From the NCBI RefSeq assembly GCF_003610355.1, contig NZ_RAPY01000002.1, positions 496,001 to 560,000 on the forward strand: DNA of 64,000 nucleotides. The letters are read 5' to 3'. The DNA comes from Sphingobacterium detergens (GTDB taxonomy: Bacteria; Bacteroidota; Bacteroidia; Sphingobacteriales; Sphingobacteriaceae). Below the pieces are notes generated by a model. It had not been told where the DNA came from. It made no database searches and saw nothing but the letters and a program-made list of their open reading frames with translations. Both the position numbers and the translations under genes were made by a program. Shown here piece by piece: positions 9,691 to 18,184 of this stretch. The first letter of the stretch is position 1. Every line of letters starts with the position of its first letter.

Positions 9691-10881
9691 ATGCAAATGA
9701 AACAAATAAACCAGATAACGACGACATTACTTTTGACAGGATTATGCTATTTGACGACGCATGCACAAGTTAAAAAAGATCAATTTTCCGAACGTGCGCA
9801 AAAGACCCTAGATGTGGTCTATAACAAATATGGGAGCGCTGAAAATAAATTATTGATCGAAAAATATCCTTTTGATGAAAATTTTAAAGCAGATTATCTG
9901 AATAATAACGAACAAGCAGGGCAGCAGAAAAAATACGCCTATCTCTGGCCTTTCTCGGGCAGTTTCTCGGCCGTAAATGCGTTGATGGAGCTGTCAAAGG
10001 ATAAAGCCGACCATCAGAAAGTATTAGATCAAAAGGTACTGGTAGGACTCCGTGAATACAGAGATGAACAGCGTGTACCTGTAGGTTATGCCTCTTATAT
10101 CAATTCTGCACCGGCATCAGACCGTTTTTACGATGACAATATATGGTTGGGTATTGATTTTACCGATAGCTATATCCAGACCAAAAAAGCTGATTACCTC
10201 AAAAATGCAAAAGAAATATGGGCTTTTGTGAAGAGTGGTGAAGATAACAAGCTTGGCGGTGGTATTTATTGGTGTGAGCAAAAAAAGGAATCTAAAAATG
10301 CCTGTTCGAATGCTCCAGCAGCTGTGTTTGCCCTAAAACTGTTTGAAGCAACCAAGGAGAAGAATTATCTAAATGAAGGTCGACGGCTATATGAATGGAC
10401 AAAAGCAAGTTTGCAAGATCCAGATGACAAGCTGTATTGGGATAATATACATCTAAATGGTAAGGTAGATAAAGCCAAATATTCCTATAATTCAGGCCAG
10501 ATGTTGCAGGCTGCGGCCTTGCTTTATAAACTGACAAAGGAAAAAAAGTATCTGATGGATGCACAGCAGCTGGCTGAAGCTTGTTTAAGCTATTTTTTTC
10601 AAACCAGAGACGGAATTGATTTTCCAATCTTAAAAAACAGTAATGTCTGGTTCCATGCTGTGATGATGCGGGGATATATCAGTTTGTTCGAACAAGATGG
10701 GAATAGAAAATACATGGACATTTTTGCGAAAAATCTTGATCTGGCATGGGATAAAATGCGCGATCAAGATGGGCTGTTTGATGCTGATTGGACATTGGAG
10801 AAACCCAAAAAATCCAAGTGGTTGTTGGATCAATGTGCTTTTGTGGAGATGTACGGCCGCTTAGCAAAATTCGGGTATTAG
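9691..10881 (+). CDS. GH76 glycoside hydrolase, secreted (putative alpha-1,6-mannanase)
   Basis: Second GH76 enzyme of the locus. An N-terminal signal peptide (ITTTLLLTGLCYLTTHAQ) lacks a lipobox, so the protein is probably periplasmic rather than surface-anchored. The catalytic pair is in FYDDNIWLGIDF near residues 148-159. KNACSNAPAAVFALKLF and YSYNSGQMLQAAALLY match the neighbouring GH76 and the family. The pair may split labour, with surface depolymerisation by the lipoprotein and periplasmic trimming by this one, as known for yeast-mannan loci of gut Bacteroides; that division is inference. ATG 9697 is an equally plausible start. It is the last gene before a strong terminator. Confidence 0.9.
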   Translation: MQMKQINQITTTLLLTGLCYLTTHAQVKKDQFSERAQKTLDVVYNKYGSAENKLLIEKYPFDENFKADYLNNNEQAGQQKKYAYLWPFSGSFSAVNALMELSKDKADHQKVLDQKVLVGLREYRDEQRVPVGYASYINSAPASDRFYDDNIWLGIDFTDSYIQTKKADYLKNAKEIWAFVKSGEDNKLGGGIYWCEQKKESKNACSNAPAAVFALKLFEATKEKNYLNEGRRLYEWTKASLQDPDDKLYWDNIHLNGKVDKAKYSYNSGQMLQAAALLYKLTKEKKYLMDAQQLAEACLSYFFQTRDGIDFPILKNSNVWFHAVMMRGYISLFEQDGNRKYMDIFAKNLDLAWDKMRDQDGLFDADWTLEKPKKSKWLLDQCAFVEMYGRLAKFGY

Positions 10882-10941
10882 TAGGTTCTATACAAAACAA
10901 ATCATTACGGCTGATCACAGATGGGGCGTAAGCTTATTTAG

Positions 10942-10967
10942 GGCCACATTTCACAATGTGGCCTTTT
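10942..10967 (+). terminator. Intrinsic terminator of the mannan PUL
   Basis: A perfect 9-bp stem (GGCCACATT / AATGTGGCC) with a four-base loop is followed by five T. It ends the sigma-to-GH76 transcript unit. Confidence 0.85.
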
Positions 10968-11124
10968 TGTTGCGCCCTAAGATTACTTTCCTATGGTTTT
11001 ATGTAAATGAAAGAATATTATTTTATAGCTTTGATTATTAAGGTTATAGATTTTGTCTTCGGTGAAAGAGAAACGATATTAATCTTACGGGGTGGTTCAA
11101 CGATATCCATTAAATTAATCAATT

Positions 11125-11841
11125 ATGAATTCAGAGATTTTGAAATTGAAAAGACAAGTTAAGCTACTTATAGGTGCATGCTTAGTCCTTTTTCTAGGAA
11201 TGATAGTAACTGTATTTACTGTATTAAACCACGACAGAAGCGGATCTGTTCTTGATGTCGAAAGGATAAATATTCGGGAGGCCGATGGTACAATTAAAAT
11301 GGTATTGAGTAATAAGGCTCGGCAGCATCCTGGAAGAATGCTCAAAAAGGATCTCGAACCAAGGGAAAGAGAGGCCGGATTGATTTTCTTTAACAGCGAT
11401 GGAGATGAATGTGGCGGACTTGTATACGATAATGACAAAGAGAGTGCTGGGATGGTGTATTCCATAGATAAATATCAGGATGATCAGATCATGCAGTTAC
11501 AGTATATGGAGGATACCCAGACCAAGAAAAGGAAATATGGCCTTCAATTATGGAGTTATGGGAAAGAAGATGCCTTTGCGGAGCGACAAGATAGATATAA
11601 AGAGCTGACTACTTCGGATTCAAAACAAGTACGAGATTCAGCAGTAACGATTATGCGTAATGAAGGTCTTCTGGCGACTGACCGTATGTTTTTAGGTAAA
11701 AATTATAAGGATGAGATCGGTCTATTTATACATGACAGTCAAGGAAGACCTCGAATCCGTATTATGGTCGATAAAAATAATCAGGCAATTCTTGAGACTG
11801 TAGATACACTTGGAAATGTAATGGTGAAATCCGGTATTTGA
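11125..11841 (+). CDS. Conserved-looking membrane-anchored protein of unknown function
   Basis: I do not recognise a named family. The 238-residue protein has a short basic cytoplasmic start, one membrane segment at about 14-36 (LLIGACLVLFLGMIVTVFTVL), and a soluble, probably periplasmic part with repeated short beta-hairpin phrases of the form ADGTIKMVLSN, SDGDECGGLVYDND and SQGRPRIRIMVDKNNQ. These resemble turns of a beta-solenoid or sandwich. It stands alone, more than 240 bases after the PUL terminator, and converges with the beta-lactamase gene. Function unknown. Confidence 0.75.
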   Translation: MNSEILKLKRQVKLLIGACLVLFLGMIVTVFTVLNHDRSGSVLDVERINIREADGTIKMVLSNKARQHPGRMLKKDLEPREREAGLIFFNSDGDECGGLVYDNDKESAGMVYSIDKYQDDQIMQLQYMEDTQTKKRKYGLQLWSYGKEDAFAERQDRYKELTTSDSKQVRDSAVTIMRNEGLLATDRMFLGKNYKDEIGLFIHDSQGRPRIRIMVDKNNQAILETVDTLGNVMVKSGI

Positions 11842-12040
11842 GAATAAATAGTTGATCTCCCGATTTCCACCGTCGACCGCGTTTTTCTGTTGGTTAATTC
11901 AACATCCATCGCTTAGGAGCTTATTGCACTCGTAGGCTTGAGCGTTTTGGGATCTGTTAAACACTTATTGTCGTTGGCAGGGACTATATGACATGTTTTG
12001 AATTCTTTGGCAAGTTCTTTATCTTCAGTTTTTTCATTGA

Positions 12041-12946
12041 TTATTGCTTGGTATAAAAATCATAAGTGGCTTTAGCAATGTCGGCGATAATTTTCTCGTT
12101 GGCATCGAAATTTTCCTTTGATTCACTCACAAAAACACTAATAATAAAATGCTCACCATTGGGTAAAAATACAAGACCAATGTTGTTTACAGCTGCAGTA
12201 ATGCCAGTTGTTTTATTTGTTCCGGACCAACCGGTTTTATGGGCTACAATTGTTTCTTTTGGTAATTGTCCTTTTATTCGATTTGCCCCAGTTGTTGTTT
12301 CTATATTAGTCTTCCAAAAAAAATCATAACTGCTTTTTGAAAGTAAATTGTTCTTATTCTCATAAAACATTTTTATCGTCTCACTTGCAGCTTTTGGGGT
12401 AGTCCAATTTTGAAACATATTTTCCCACTTGGCCTGCATCTCTTCTTCATTATATGTAATTTGTATTTCTTTGATATTGTTCTTTTTGAAATAATCTTCA
12501 ACGGTTTTGGGCGTTCCGATCAGCCGAATCAGTACATCACAAGCCGTATTGTCGCTATGGGAAACGGTATATTGGATTAATTTTTCAATTGTAAAACTTC
12601 CACCATTGGGGTTTTCATCTCTCAATGGACTCCAAAAATCTGCAGGTAAAAGTTCATCCTTACCTATCTCTATTTTTTTATCCAGCGAAAGATTTCCTTT
12701 GTCAATTTCAGACAGTACAGCCAATGCGATATGGAATTTAAACACACTTTGCATTGGAAACCGCCGATCTCCGTTTAAGGAGATTGTGTCCTGACCATTA
12801 TTTCCGATGATAGAAACACCAACAATTGCGTCTTTATCTGAAACGATCTGAGCTATTTTATTCCGTAATAAATCTGTCTTTTTACTCGATGTATAGCAAC
12901 TTACCAATAATAAGAATAAAGGTGCCAATTGTAATAGTCTTCTCAT
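12041..12946 (-). CDS. Class A beta-lactamase, subclass A2-like
   Basis: Serine beta-lactamase that would hydrolyse penicillins and probably cephalosporins in the periplasm. All active-site boxes are present: SVFK at 67-70, SDN at 131-133, the omega-loop glutamate region NEEEMQ around 166-171, and KTG at 237-239. The spacing and NWTTPKA after the omega loop resemble the PER/VEB/CfxA/CblA branch (A2), which is typical of Bacteroidota. The N-terminus has a lipobox-like LLVSC (Cys17), so the enzyme may be lipid-anchored. No resistance-island or integrase context is visible, so it is probably an intrinsic chromosomal gene. Spectrum cannot be read from the sequence. Confidence 0.93.
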   Translation of the reverse strand: MRRLLQLAPLFLLLVSCYTSSKKTDLLRNKIAQIVSDKDAIVGVSIIGNNGQDTISLNGDRRFPMQSVFKFHIALAVLSEIDKGNLSLDKKIEIGKDELLPADFWSPLRDENPNGGSFTIEKLIQYTVSHSDNTACDVLIRLIGTPKTVEDYFKKNNIKEIQITYNEEEMQAKWENMFQNWTTPKAASETIKMFYENKNNLLSKSSYDFFWKTNIETTTGANRIKGQLPKETIVAHKTGWSGTNKTTGITAAVNNIGLVFLPNGEHFIISVFVSESKENFDANEKIIADIAKATYDFYTKQ

Positions 12947-13073
12947 GTTCGTTTCTGTTTACATTTTGTTAGCTAAACTTTTACAAGTCAGTTAAATGAT
13001 TCTTGATGACTCTAAATTATCAAAAAATGGAATACCTCGAGCAAATAGTTGGTTTGGAATTAATATTAGATTG

Positions 13074-13157
13074 TTCTCTTAGCGCTTACTTGTATAGTAA
13101 TTTTTATGTTTCCTATCGTTTCCTTTTTTACGTTTTCCAAAAATAAACAGCTAAGGG
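13074..13157 (+). repeat. Partial copy of the 230-bp intergenic repeat
   Basis: It shares the segment TTCTCTTAGCGCTTACTTG, then TAATTTTTATGTTTCCTATC, with the full copies near 14891, 19700 and 42147, then a short remnant (ACAGCTAAGG) after an internal deletion. It lies in the 304-base divergent gap between the beta-lactamase and the dehydrogenase genes, which otherwise shows nothing I recognise. Confidence 0.7.
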
Positions 13158-13250
13158 GTGAATCCCAGGTTATCAGATAATAAAGCTATTCTGGAATAAG
13201 TACATTACTATTTTTAGGATAAATGTTATTTTCGTATAAATGAAAGCAAC

Positions 13251-14177
13251 ATGAGTATAGCATTGGTATTAAGTAGTGGTCGGGCTGAAGAGTGGAAGTT
13301 CGAAATCAATAAACATTTACCCGAAATAAACGTTGAGATCTATCCTGAGATCGAAAATAATGAGGAGATCGAGCTTGCACTTTGTTGGAAGCCTGAGGCA
13401 GATTATTATACTCATTTTCCCAATCTAAAAGTTATCCAGTCTGGAGGAGCTGGGATAGATCATTTATTTCCTGAATCTATACCTTCACATATCCAGACCT
13501 GTAGGATTGTAGACCCCATGTTAAAAAGTGATATGTTTGAGCACGTTTTGACATGTTTGATGCATTCGATGAAGAATTTTTCGGCTTATGCCATAGAAAA
13601 AGCGAAACAACATTGGCAGCCCCTGGTATATAAATCTATTGGTCAAACTTGTGTAACGATTTTAGGGTTGGGTGAAATCGGCGGTTATGTAGCTGAAAGG
13701 TTAGCCCAGTTGGGTTTCAAGGTAAACGGGTGGTCGAATTCAGCTAAAAATCTAAAAGGGGTAAACTCTTTCACGGGTATTGCGGGACTTGGCCTGGCCG
13801 TTGAGAAAACAGATTTTATTGTGAATGTTTTGCCATTGACTGATGCGACAAGAGGAATTCTAAACCATGATCTTTTCAGTTTATGTCCCAAGGGAACAGT
13901 TCTACTTAACGTCGGTAGAGGCGAACATCTTGTTGATGAAGATTTATTAGAAGCGATCGCTGAGAAGCAAATTGCTAACGCTTACCTCGATGTATTTCAT
14001 CAAGAACCATTAGCCCAAGATCATCCGTTCTGGAATTGCAGTTCTGTTTTTATAACTCCACATGTTGCAAGTAGGACAAATATTAGTTCTTCGGTCTTAC
14101 AGGTAGTGGATAATTATAGAAGAATGACTGAAGGACGACCTTTACTCAACGAAGTTTCTTTGGAAAAAGGTTATTAA
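13251..14177 (+). CDS. D-2-hydroxyacid dehydrogenase, glyoxylate/hydroxypyruvate reductase A type
   Basis: NAD(P)H-dependent reductase of 2-oxo acids such as glyoxylate or hydroxypyruvate. The Rossmann motif GLGEIG is at about 139-144. The catalytic triad residues of the family are Arg223 (NVGRGE), Glu252 (HQEP) and His271 (ITPHVA). At 308 residues it fits GhrA, shorter than PGDH-like relatives, and ITPHVAS is typical of that branch. It stands alone, transcribed away from the beta-lactamase gene. The exact substrate is not decided by sequence. Confidence 0.87.
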   Translation: MSIALVLSSGRAEEWKFEINKHLPEINVEIYPEIENNEEIELALCWKPEADYYTHFPNLKVIQSGGAGIDHLFPESIPSHIQTCRIVDPMLKSDMFEHVLTCLMHSMKNFSAYAIEKAKQHWQPLVYKSIGQTCVTILGLGEIGGYVAERLAQLGFKVNGWSNSAKNLKGVNSFTGIAGLGLAVEKTDFIVNVLPLTDATRGILNHDLFSLCPKGTVLLNVGRGEHLVDEDLLEAIAEKQIANAYLDVFHQEPLAQDHPFWNCSSVFITPHVASRTNISSSVLQVVDNYRRMTEGRPLLNEVSLEKGY

Positions 14178-14218
14178 AAGTTTGCGTTATGCTCGGAGCA
14201 TTCACCGCTCCATTTTCG

Positions 14219-14383
14219 CTATTCGCCGAGTTTTCCGTAATGTTAGTCTAAAGGCTGCATGCTAAGGACCTATTGTGTTGTAGTTTTGATTCAGAATCTA
14301 CAAGGAAATGATGCAACAAAATCAATATCCTTGCGACAATTAGAAAAGAAACTAAAAAACTAACAATATAAAATAAAGACATT
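14219..14383 (+). repeat. Conserved 5' flank of NTF2-like gene, copy 1
   Basis: This flank (from ATTCGCCGAGTTTTCC to AAATAAAGACATT just before the ATG) is shared with flanks at 21083, 38241 and 40961. It is the most divergent of the four, with an insertion of about 30 bases before the shared AAAATAAAGACATTATG end. It includes a small hairpin around GGCTGCATGCT and the -7 box listed separately. Confidence 0.75.
14281..14288 (+). promoter_or_regulatory. Bacteroidota -7 box TAGTTTTG for NTF2-like copy 1
   Basis: Matches the Bacteroidota sigma-ABfr -7 consensus TAnnTTTG and is conserved at the same place in all four flanks. No clear -33 TTTG is visible at the usual 19-21 base spacing. Confidence 0.5.
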
Positions 14384-14833
14384 ATGAACTCATTAGTAAA
14401 AACATTCGCAGCAGCAGCCCTAATCGCAGTATCGACATTAGCTATGGCAGCTGAAGGACCAGGTTCAAAATCAGAAAAAGTAGCCGTTAACCTTTCAACA
14501 GCGGACTTCGCCCTAGAACACTATGTTGCGGTCACTACCGAAGGTCAATCAGCTGGAGTAGGGCAATTGTTTGCCGAGGACTTCAGCCAAAATGTCCAAT
14601 CTTCTTCCAAAAGGATAACACATAGCCGTGAAGAAGTGGTTAACTACTTTAAAAAACAGGAGGGAAAGAAACTCGATTGTAAGGTAAGTACACAAATCCT
14701 TGAAGAATCAGCGGATTTTATGGTAGCCAAGGTTACTTTAGCTTTTGAAGAATTCACGAAGACTGATCTTGTGACTTTGGTACGTGAGGGTAACAGCTGG
14801 AAAGTGTCCAAATCTGTCAATTCTTATAAATAA
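14384..14833 (+). CDS. Small secreted NTF2-like (lumazine-binding-like) protein, paralogue 1
   Basis: A 149-residue exported protein with signal peptide MNSLVKTFAAAALIAVSTLA and mature start near AAEGPGSKS. The mature part has the NTF2/SnoaL-like outline: an N-terminal helix pair (ADFALEHYVAVTTEGQSAGVGQLFAEDF), then beta strands, ending in KTDLVTLVREGNSWKVSKSVNSYK, whose NxWKV phrase is typical of NTF2-like and putative lumazine-binding proteins. No catalytic residue set can be assigned. It is one of five intact paralogues here, each a single gene with its own promoter-like and terminator-like elements. This copy is among the more divergent (SSSKRITHSREEVVNYFKKQ in the middle). Function unknown. 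Confidence 0.85.
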   Translation: MNSLVKTFAAAALIAVSTLAMAAEGPGSKSEKVAVNLSTADFALEHYVAVTTEGQSAGVGQLFAEDFSQNVQSSSKRITHSREEVVNYFKKQEGKKLDCKVSTQILEESADFMVAKVTLAFEEFTKTDLVTLVREGNSWKVSKSVNSYK

Positions 14834-14864
14834 GAAGCCATCTAGAATAAATATATAAGTTGTA

Positions 14865-14891
14865 AGCCATATCAGAAGATGTGGCTTTTTT
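14865..14891 (+). terminator. Terminator of NTF2-like copy 1
   Basis: AGCCATATC pairs with GATGTGGCT (one G-U) around an AGAA loop, followed by six T. The same type recurs after copies 2 and 5. Confidence 0.8.
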
Positions 14892-15126
14892 ACGTCAAAA
14901 GGGCCTGATGTTAATCAGACCCTTTCTCTTAACATTTACTTGTACAGCAATTTTTATGTTTCCTATCGTTTCCTCTTTTTTGTTTCCTCATCCAACGTTT
15001 TTAGCCTATTGGATTTTCACTGTACTACGCCAATTTTTATGTTGGACCTTTCTCTCGAAAGGCAGCTAATAGCCGTTTTCTATTATAAGAACAGTTGTCG
15101 TTTAAAAATCGTTTTGGAAATAAATA
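14891..15126 (+). repeat. 230-bp intergenic repeat, copy A
   Basis: Full-length copy. It opens with a near-perfect hairpin AAAGGGCCTGAT / ATCAGACCCTTT, contains AATTTTTATGTT twice, and has a CCTTTC-TCTC-GAAAGG hairpin towards its end before an AT-rich tail (AAATAAATATTT). Copies B (19700) and C (42147) match along the whole length. The remaining bases up to the next gene (15127-15389) are AT-rich and show nothing I recognise. Confidence 0.8.
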
Positions 15127-15389
15127 TTTTTTTTTGAATTGATATATTTTTAAATTGAAATCGATGTAATTTTATTGCAGCATACAATCTGAATTTTATG
15201 CCAAGGGCCGTTTAAGTTTTATAATATCAAAAACAATAAACACTGTTGTTTAAATTTAGCTTAATTAGGAATATTAAGGTGCAATCATCTTTTTTTTTCA
15301 AAACAGTGTTTCGCGGGAAACATAACAAATAGTTGGGGCAATTGGACTACTGTTCGTCTGTGCAACAATGTAAAGGATTATTAAATTTT

Positions 15390-16007
15390 ATGGTAAATAG
15401 AAATGTTATCAAAAAGCTTTCGGACATTGAGCTTGAAAAGTATATAAAACCGGATAGTAGATCAGTAGCTGATGCGGTTCAATATGCTTATGAGATTTTA
15501 AAAGAAAGGGGACGGAATTTCACTCCAGATGAATCGGAGGAGATTGAAGCACTGGTGAATAAGAAGAGAGAGGCGGAGTTTGCAGAGGAGAATTCTTGGG
15601 ACGAAGGAGCTACAACCGATGAAAATGCCATCGAATTATATAAAAATAGTGCAATATTATTTTTTAGTCTATTTTTTGGAGTTATTTTCGGGGCTATACT
15701 TCAAGTGCTAAATTTTGTAAAAATAAAAGACATCAAGGGTGCAGTCGCCTCTTTGTTATTTGCAATAGGTTTCACGGTGTTACAGATTTTTATTATTGAT
15801 TATATCGGCGGAAACTATATGGATATTAGTGACAGTAGCTTTTATATCAGGTTGTTTCTTTCGGGGGTTGGTGCAGTCGGCTTATCTCTTATTCGCCAGC
15901 TAATGTTTCCAAAAGATCTCAAATATAGAGCTAGGCCTACCGTAGCAGCGGTTGTGATATCAGTTTTAATATTGGTGGCTATTTTTATAATTTACACGAC
16001 AGGCTAA
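15390..16007 (+). CDS. Four-helix membrane protein of unknown function
   Basis: A soluble N-terminal part of about 80 residues, rich in charge (LKERGRNFTPDESEEIEALVNKKREAEFAEEN), is followed by four predicted membrane segments: AILFFSLFFGVIFGAILQVL, ASLLFAIGFTVLQIFIIDYI, FLSGVGAVGLSLIRQL and AAVVISVLILVAIFIIY. I chose the ATG at 15390, giving 205 residues, because the upstream in-frame start at about 15333 would be TTG. It precedes a second small membrane protein in the same direction, possibly one operon. No family recognised. Confidence 0.65.
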   Translation: MVNRNVIKKLSDIELEKYIKPDSRSVADAVQYAYEILKERGRNFTPDESEEIEALVNKKREAEFAEENSWDEGATTDENAIELYKNSAILFFSLFFGVIFGAILQVLNFVKIKDIKGAVASLLFAIGFTVLQIFIIDYIGGNYMDISDSSFYIRLFLSGVGAVGLSLIRQLMFPKDLKYRARPTVAAVVISVLILVAIFIIYTTG

Positions 16008-16021
16008 CCTATTCGTGTAGC

Positions 16022-16294
16022 ATGATTGAGTCTAGCGATGTCTATAAATATAGGAGAGATGAGGGTATCTATATAACTAAAATGAAAAAAAATACAACAC
16101 TATGGATTATGATAAAGTATCCTTTGATACTAGTTTTTGTTTATACATTTTTGGATCTTATTTTTGGGGAAATTGAGCTTTCTGAAGTTCCTCTGTATTT
16201 ACTAAATCGTATAATAAACCTTTTTGTGTTTATTTTTATTTTCTATATCTTAATTTATATAGTTAGCATAGTTGGCAGATTATTCAGACTTTAA
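16022..16294 (+). CDS. Small two-helix membrane protein
   Basis: A 90-residue product, or 70 residues if started at the second ATG at 16082 (MKKNTTLWIMIKYP), which looks more like a natural start. It has two hydrophobic segments, IKYPLILVFVYTFLDLIF and NLFVFIFIFYILIYIVSIVG. The gene is 14 bases after the four-helix membrane protein, so the two are probably co-transcribed. Unknown function. Confidence 0.5.
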   Translation: MIESSDVYKYRRDEGIYITKMKKNTTLWIMIKYPLILVFVYTFLDLIFGEIELSEVPLYLLNRIINLFVFIFIFYILIYIVSIVGRLFRL

Positions 16295-16715
16295 TAGCCA
16301 TCACTGACCATAGCGATTAACCTATCCTTAAATCTCTCCATGTGTGGATTTTTAATCTAGAAGTGGCTAAAGTAAAAGGAGTTTTCCTATACCTCAACAA
16401 ACAACTGACGAAGCCTGTTCAGCTCCACTCCGAAATCTCTATTTTCAAATAACCCAGTTTTTCGAAGGAATACCACCAGCATTCACTATAGTTAGTCTCT
16501 TGTTAGACTCTTGATGCGCTGTACGTATGCGGACAATATGTTTATAAACTGTTCGTATGCGTACATCTCTTTTTTAGAAGAAGATCTAAAAAAGGCCATT
16601 GAAGCGCTTAGGAGATACAAATGGGCTTATTGTGGCGACTGGTATAGTATTTGGCATGCGGTTGATAAAACGGATTCTATATGCTTTATGCACTCATTAG
16701 TATGGAAAAGACATT
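16295..16715. other. 420-base gap without a convincing gene
   Basis: No hairpin with a U-run and no recognisable gene. Two nearly identical words, TGTACGTATGCGGACA and TGTTCGTATGCGTACA, lie 33 bases apart around 16520-16565 and may be a short direct repeat. The conserved flank of the NTF2-like family is missing except for the last AAAGACATT before the ATG at 16716. Confidence 0.4.
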
Positions 16716-17162
16716 ATGAAAAGATTAGTCAAAACATTAACAGCAGCAGTCTTATTCGCTGTATCCACATGCACAATGGCAGCTGAAGGACCAGGCTCCA
16801 AATCAGAGAAAGTAAGCATCAACCTTTCTACGGCAGACTTCGCCTTAGAGCACTATGTTGCGGTAACGACAATGGGAGAATCGGTAGGTTTGGAGCAGTT
16901 GTTTGCCGAAGATTTTAGTCAAAAGATCCAGGCGGCCAATGTATCGACCTACGGACGTAGTACAGTGATCAAATCGTTGAAAAAACAAAAGGGAGAAATC
17001 CTGAACTGCAAAGTGAATATCAAGATCGTCGAAAAATCGACAGATTATATGATTGCAAAAATTGTATTAAAATTTGACAACTTTAGCATGACGGATCTTG
17101 TGACGTTGGTTTACGAGAATGAGAGTTGGAAGGTGTCCAAGTCAATTCATTCCTATCAATAA
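16716..17162 (+). CDS. Small secreted NTF2-like protein, paralogue 2
   Basis: 148 residues with the same plan as the other copies: signal peptide (LTAAVLFAVSTCTMA), mature AAEGPGSKSEK, NLSTADFALEHYVAVTT, and the C-terminal block MTDLVTLVYENESWKVSKS. It is the most divergent intact copy in the centre (NVSTYGRSTVIKSLKKQKGEILNCKVNIKIVEKSTDYMIAK). Unlike the others it lacks the conserved 5' flank and its -7 box, so it may be expressed differently or poorly. Its 3' terminator is the type shared with copies 1 and 5. Confidence 0.83.
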   Translation: MKRLVKTLTAAVLFAVSTCTMAAEGPGSKSEKVSINLSTADFALEHYVAVTTMGESVGLEQLFAEDFSQKIQAANVSTYGRSTVIKSLKKQKGEILNCKVNIKIVEKSTDYMIAKIVLKFDNFSMTDLVTLVYENESWKVSKSIHSYQ

Positions 17163-17194
17163 GAGCCATCTCAATAAATATATAAATGTTGTAG

Positions 17195-17221
17195 AGCCAC
17201 ATCGAAAGATGCGGCTTTTTT
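17195..17221 (+). terminator. Terminator of NTF2-like copy 2
   Basis: AGCCACATC pairs with GATGCGGCT (one mismatched A-C pair) across a GAAA loop and is followed by a run of T. It is homologous to the hairpins at 14865 and 41561. Confidence 0.75.
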
Positions 17222-17318
17222 ACTTTCATCTATATTAGAATGCGCTATTTTCCTGATATTATTTTGTTTGGTAGCTATTATATTTAAATTAGTCCTTTAT
17301 TAACATAGAAATGGCATT

Positions 17319-17396
17319 ATGTCACAATACAATATCAAATGGCTAAAAGAAAGGTTTGAAAATGGAGATATGTTCAAATTTATATTCTTGATATGA
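17319..17396 (+). pseudogene. Possible N-terminal remnant of a NADAR-family gene
   Basis: A 25-codon reading frame (MSQYNIKWLKERFENGDMFK, then FIFLI and a stop) resembles from memory the start of Bacteroidota NADAR (YbiA-like) proteins, which typically read KWLxExFExGExxKFxFFWG at this point. The rest of the gene is absent. NADAR domains act on ADP-ribose conjugates or riboflavin-pathway intermediates. The assignment rests on a short stretch and is tentative. Confidence 0.3.
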
Positions 17397-17521
17397 AGTT
17401 TCGATAATTTCCTCATCAATCACTAATGTACTTAAAGATTTAAGGAAGAAACATAACTGTTTTCTTGCCTTATGATAAGTGCTTAAAGGTTATAAATCTA
17501 TAATTTTATTCTATTCAAAAA

Positions 17522-17529
17522 TAGTTTTG
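17522..17529 (+). promoter_or_regulatory. -7 box TAGTTTTG upstream of the RibD-C family gene
   Basis: Exact match to TAnnTTTG, 46 bases before the ATG at 17576. The -33 element is not obvious. Confidence 0.45.
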
Positions 17530-17575
17530 TAGAAAAAAATCACGATCCTAAATTACAATTAAAATTAAGCTTATT

Positions 17576-18136
17576 ATGAGAAAAATTAGCCTTTTAAACT
17601 GGGTATCGATTGATGGTTTTATCGCAGGTATTCATGGAGAAACAGATTGGTTTCCCTGGGATAGCGAAATCGAGGATTTTTATGAACAGCGGCAGAATAA
17701 AGCGGATACGATTATTTATGGTAGGGAGACCTATGAAGTAATGTTTCAATACTGGTCCGATGAGACTTTGACTGTATCGGATCGGCCATCGTTTGTTCAT
17801 TTCATGAACAATACACCTAAGATTGTTTTTTCAAAATCACTTGCCAAGGCTGATTGGAACAATACAAAAATTGTTAGGGAGGTCAATAAACATGATATTG
17901 AGGAATTGAAGCGTGGTCTGGGGGGTGATATTCTTATTTACGGAAGCGGTACTATTGTCTCTCAACTCGCAAAGTTAGATTTAATAGATGAATATGCATT
18001 AATGGTATATCCTGTTGTTCTTGGCTCGGGAAGGCCGTTGTTCCCCAATATATCAGATCGGATCAAACTCGATTTAATCAGTACTAGACGCTATTCATGT
18101 GGTAGTAATTTGCATATTTACCGACCTTATAATTGA
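17576..18136 (+). CDS. Dihydrofolate reductase family protein (RibD C-terminal type)
   Basis: An NADPH-binding DHFR-fold protein of the stand-alone RibD-C group. Signatures are the start RKISLLNWVSIDGFIAG, TIIYGRETYEVM near 42-53, the glycine-rich GGDILIYGSGTIVSQLAKLDLIDEY near 117-140, and VYPVVLGSGRPLF near 147-159. At 186 residues it is normal for the group. Despite the name these proteins are often of unknown substrate and need not be folate or riboflavin enzymes. It stands alone with its own -7 box. Confidence 0.88.
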   Translation: MRKISLLNWVSIDGFIAGIHGETDWFPWDSEIEDFYEQRQNKADTIIYGRETYEVMFQYWSDETLTVSDRPSFVHFMNNTPKIVFSKSLAKADWNNTKIVREVNKHDIEELKRGLGGDILIYGSGTIVSQLAKLDLIDEYALMVYPVVLGSGRPLFPNISDRIKLDLISTRRYSCGSNLHIYRPYN

Positions 18137-18184
18137 TATAAAATTACCTACGCTACGAATTAATAATTATGCGATATTTTTGCA

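Noticed and set aside
14881..15137. Short frames inside the 230-bp repeats (also 19685-19879)
   Set aside because: Frames are not conserved between copies because of small insertions and deletions; similarity is explained by the DNA repeat.
16511..16786. 91-residue frame overlapping NTF2-like copy 2
   Set aside because: Its last third runs out of frame through the signal-peptide region of a well-supported gene and its product shows no family-like features.
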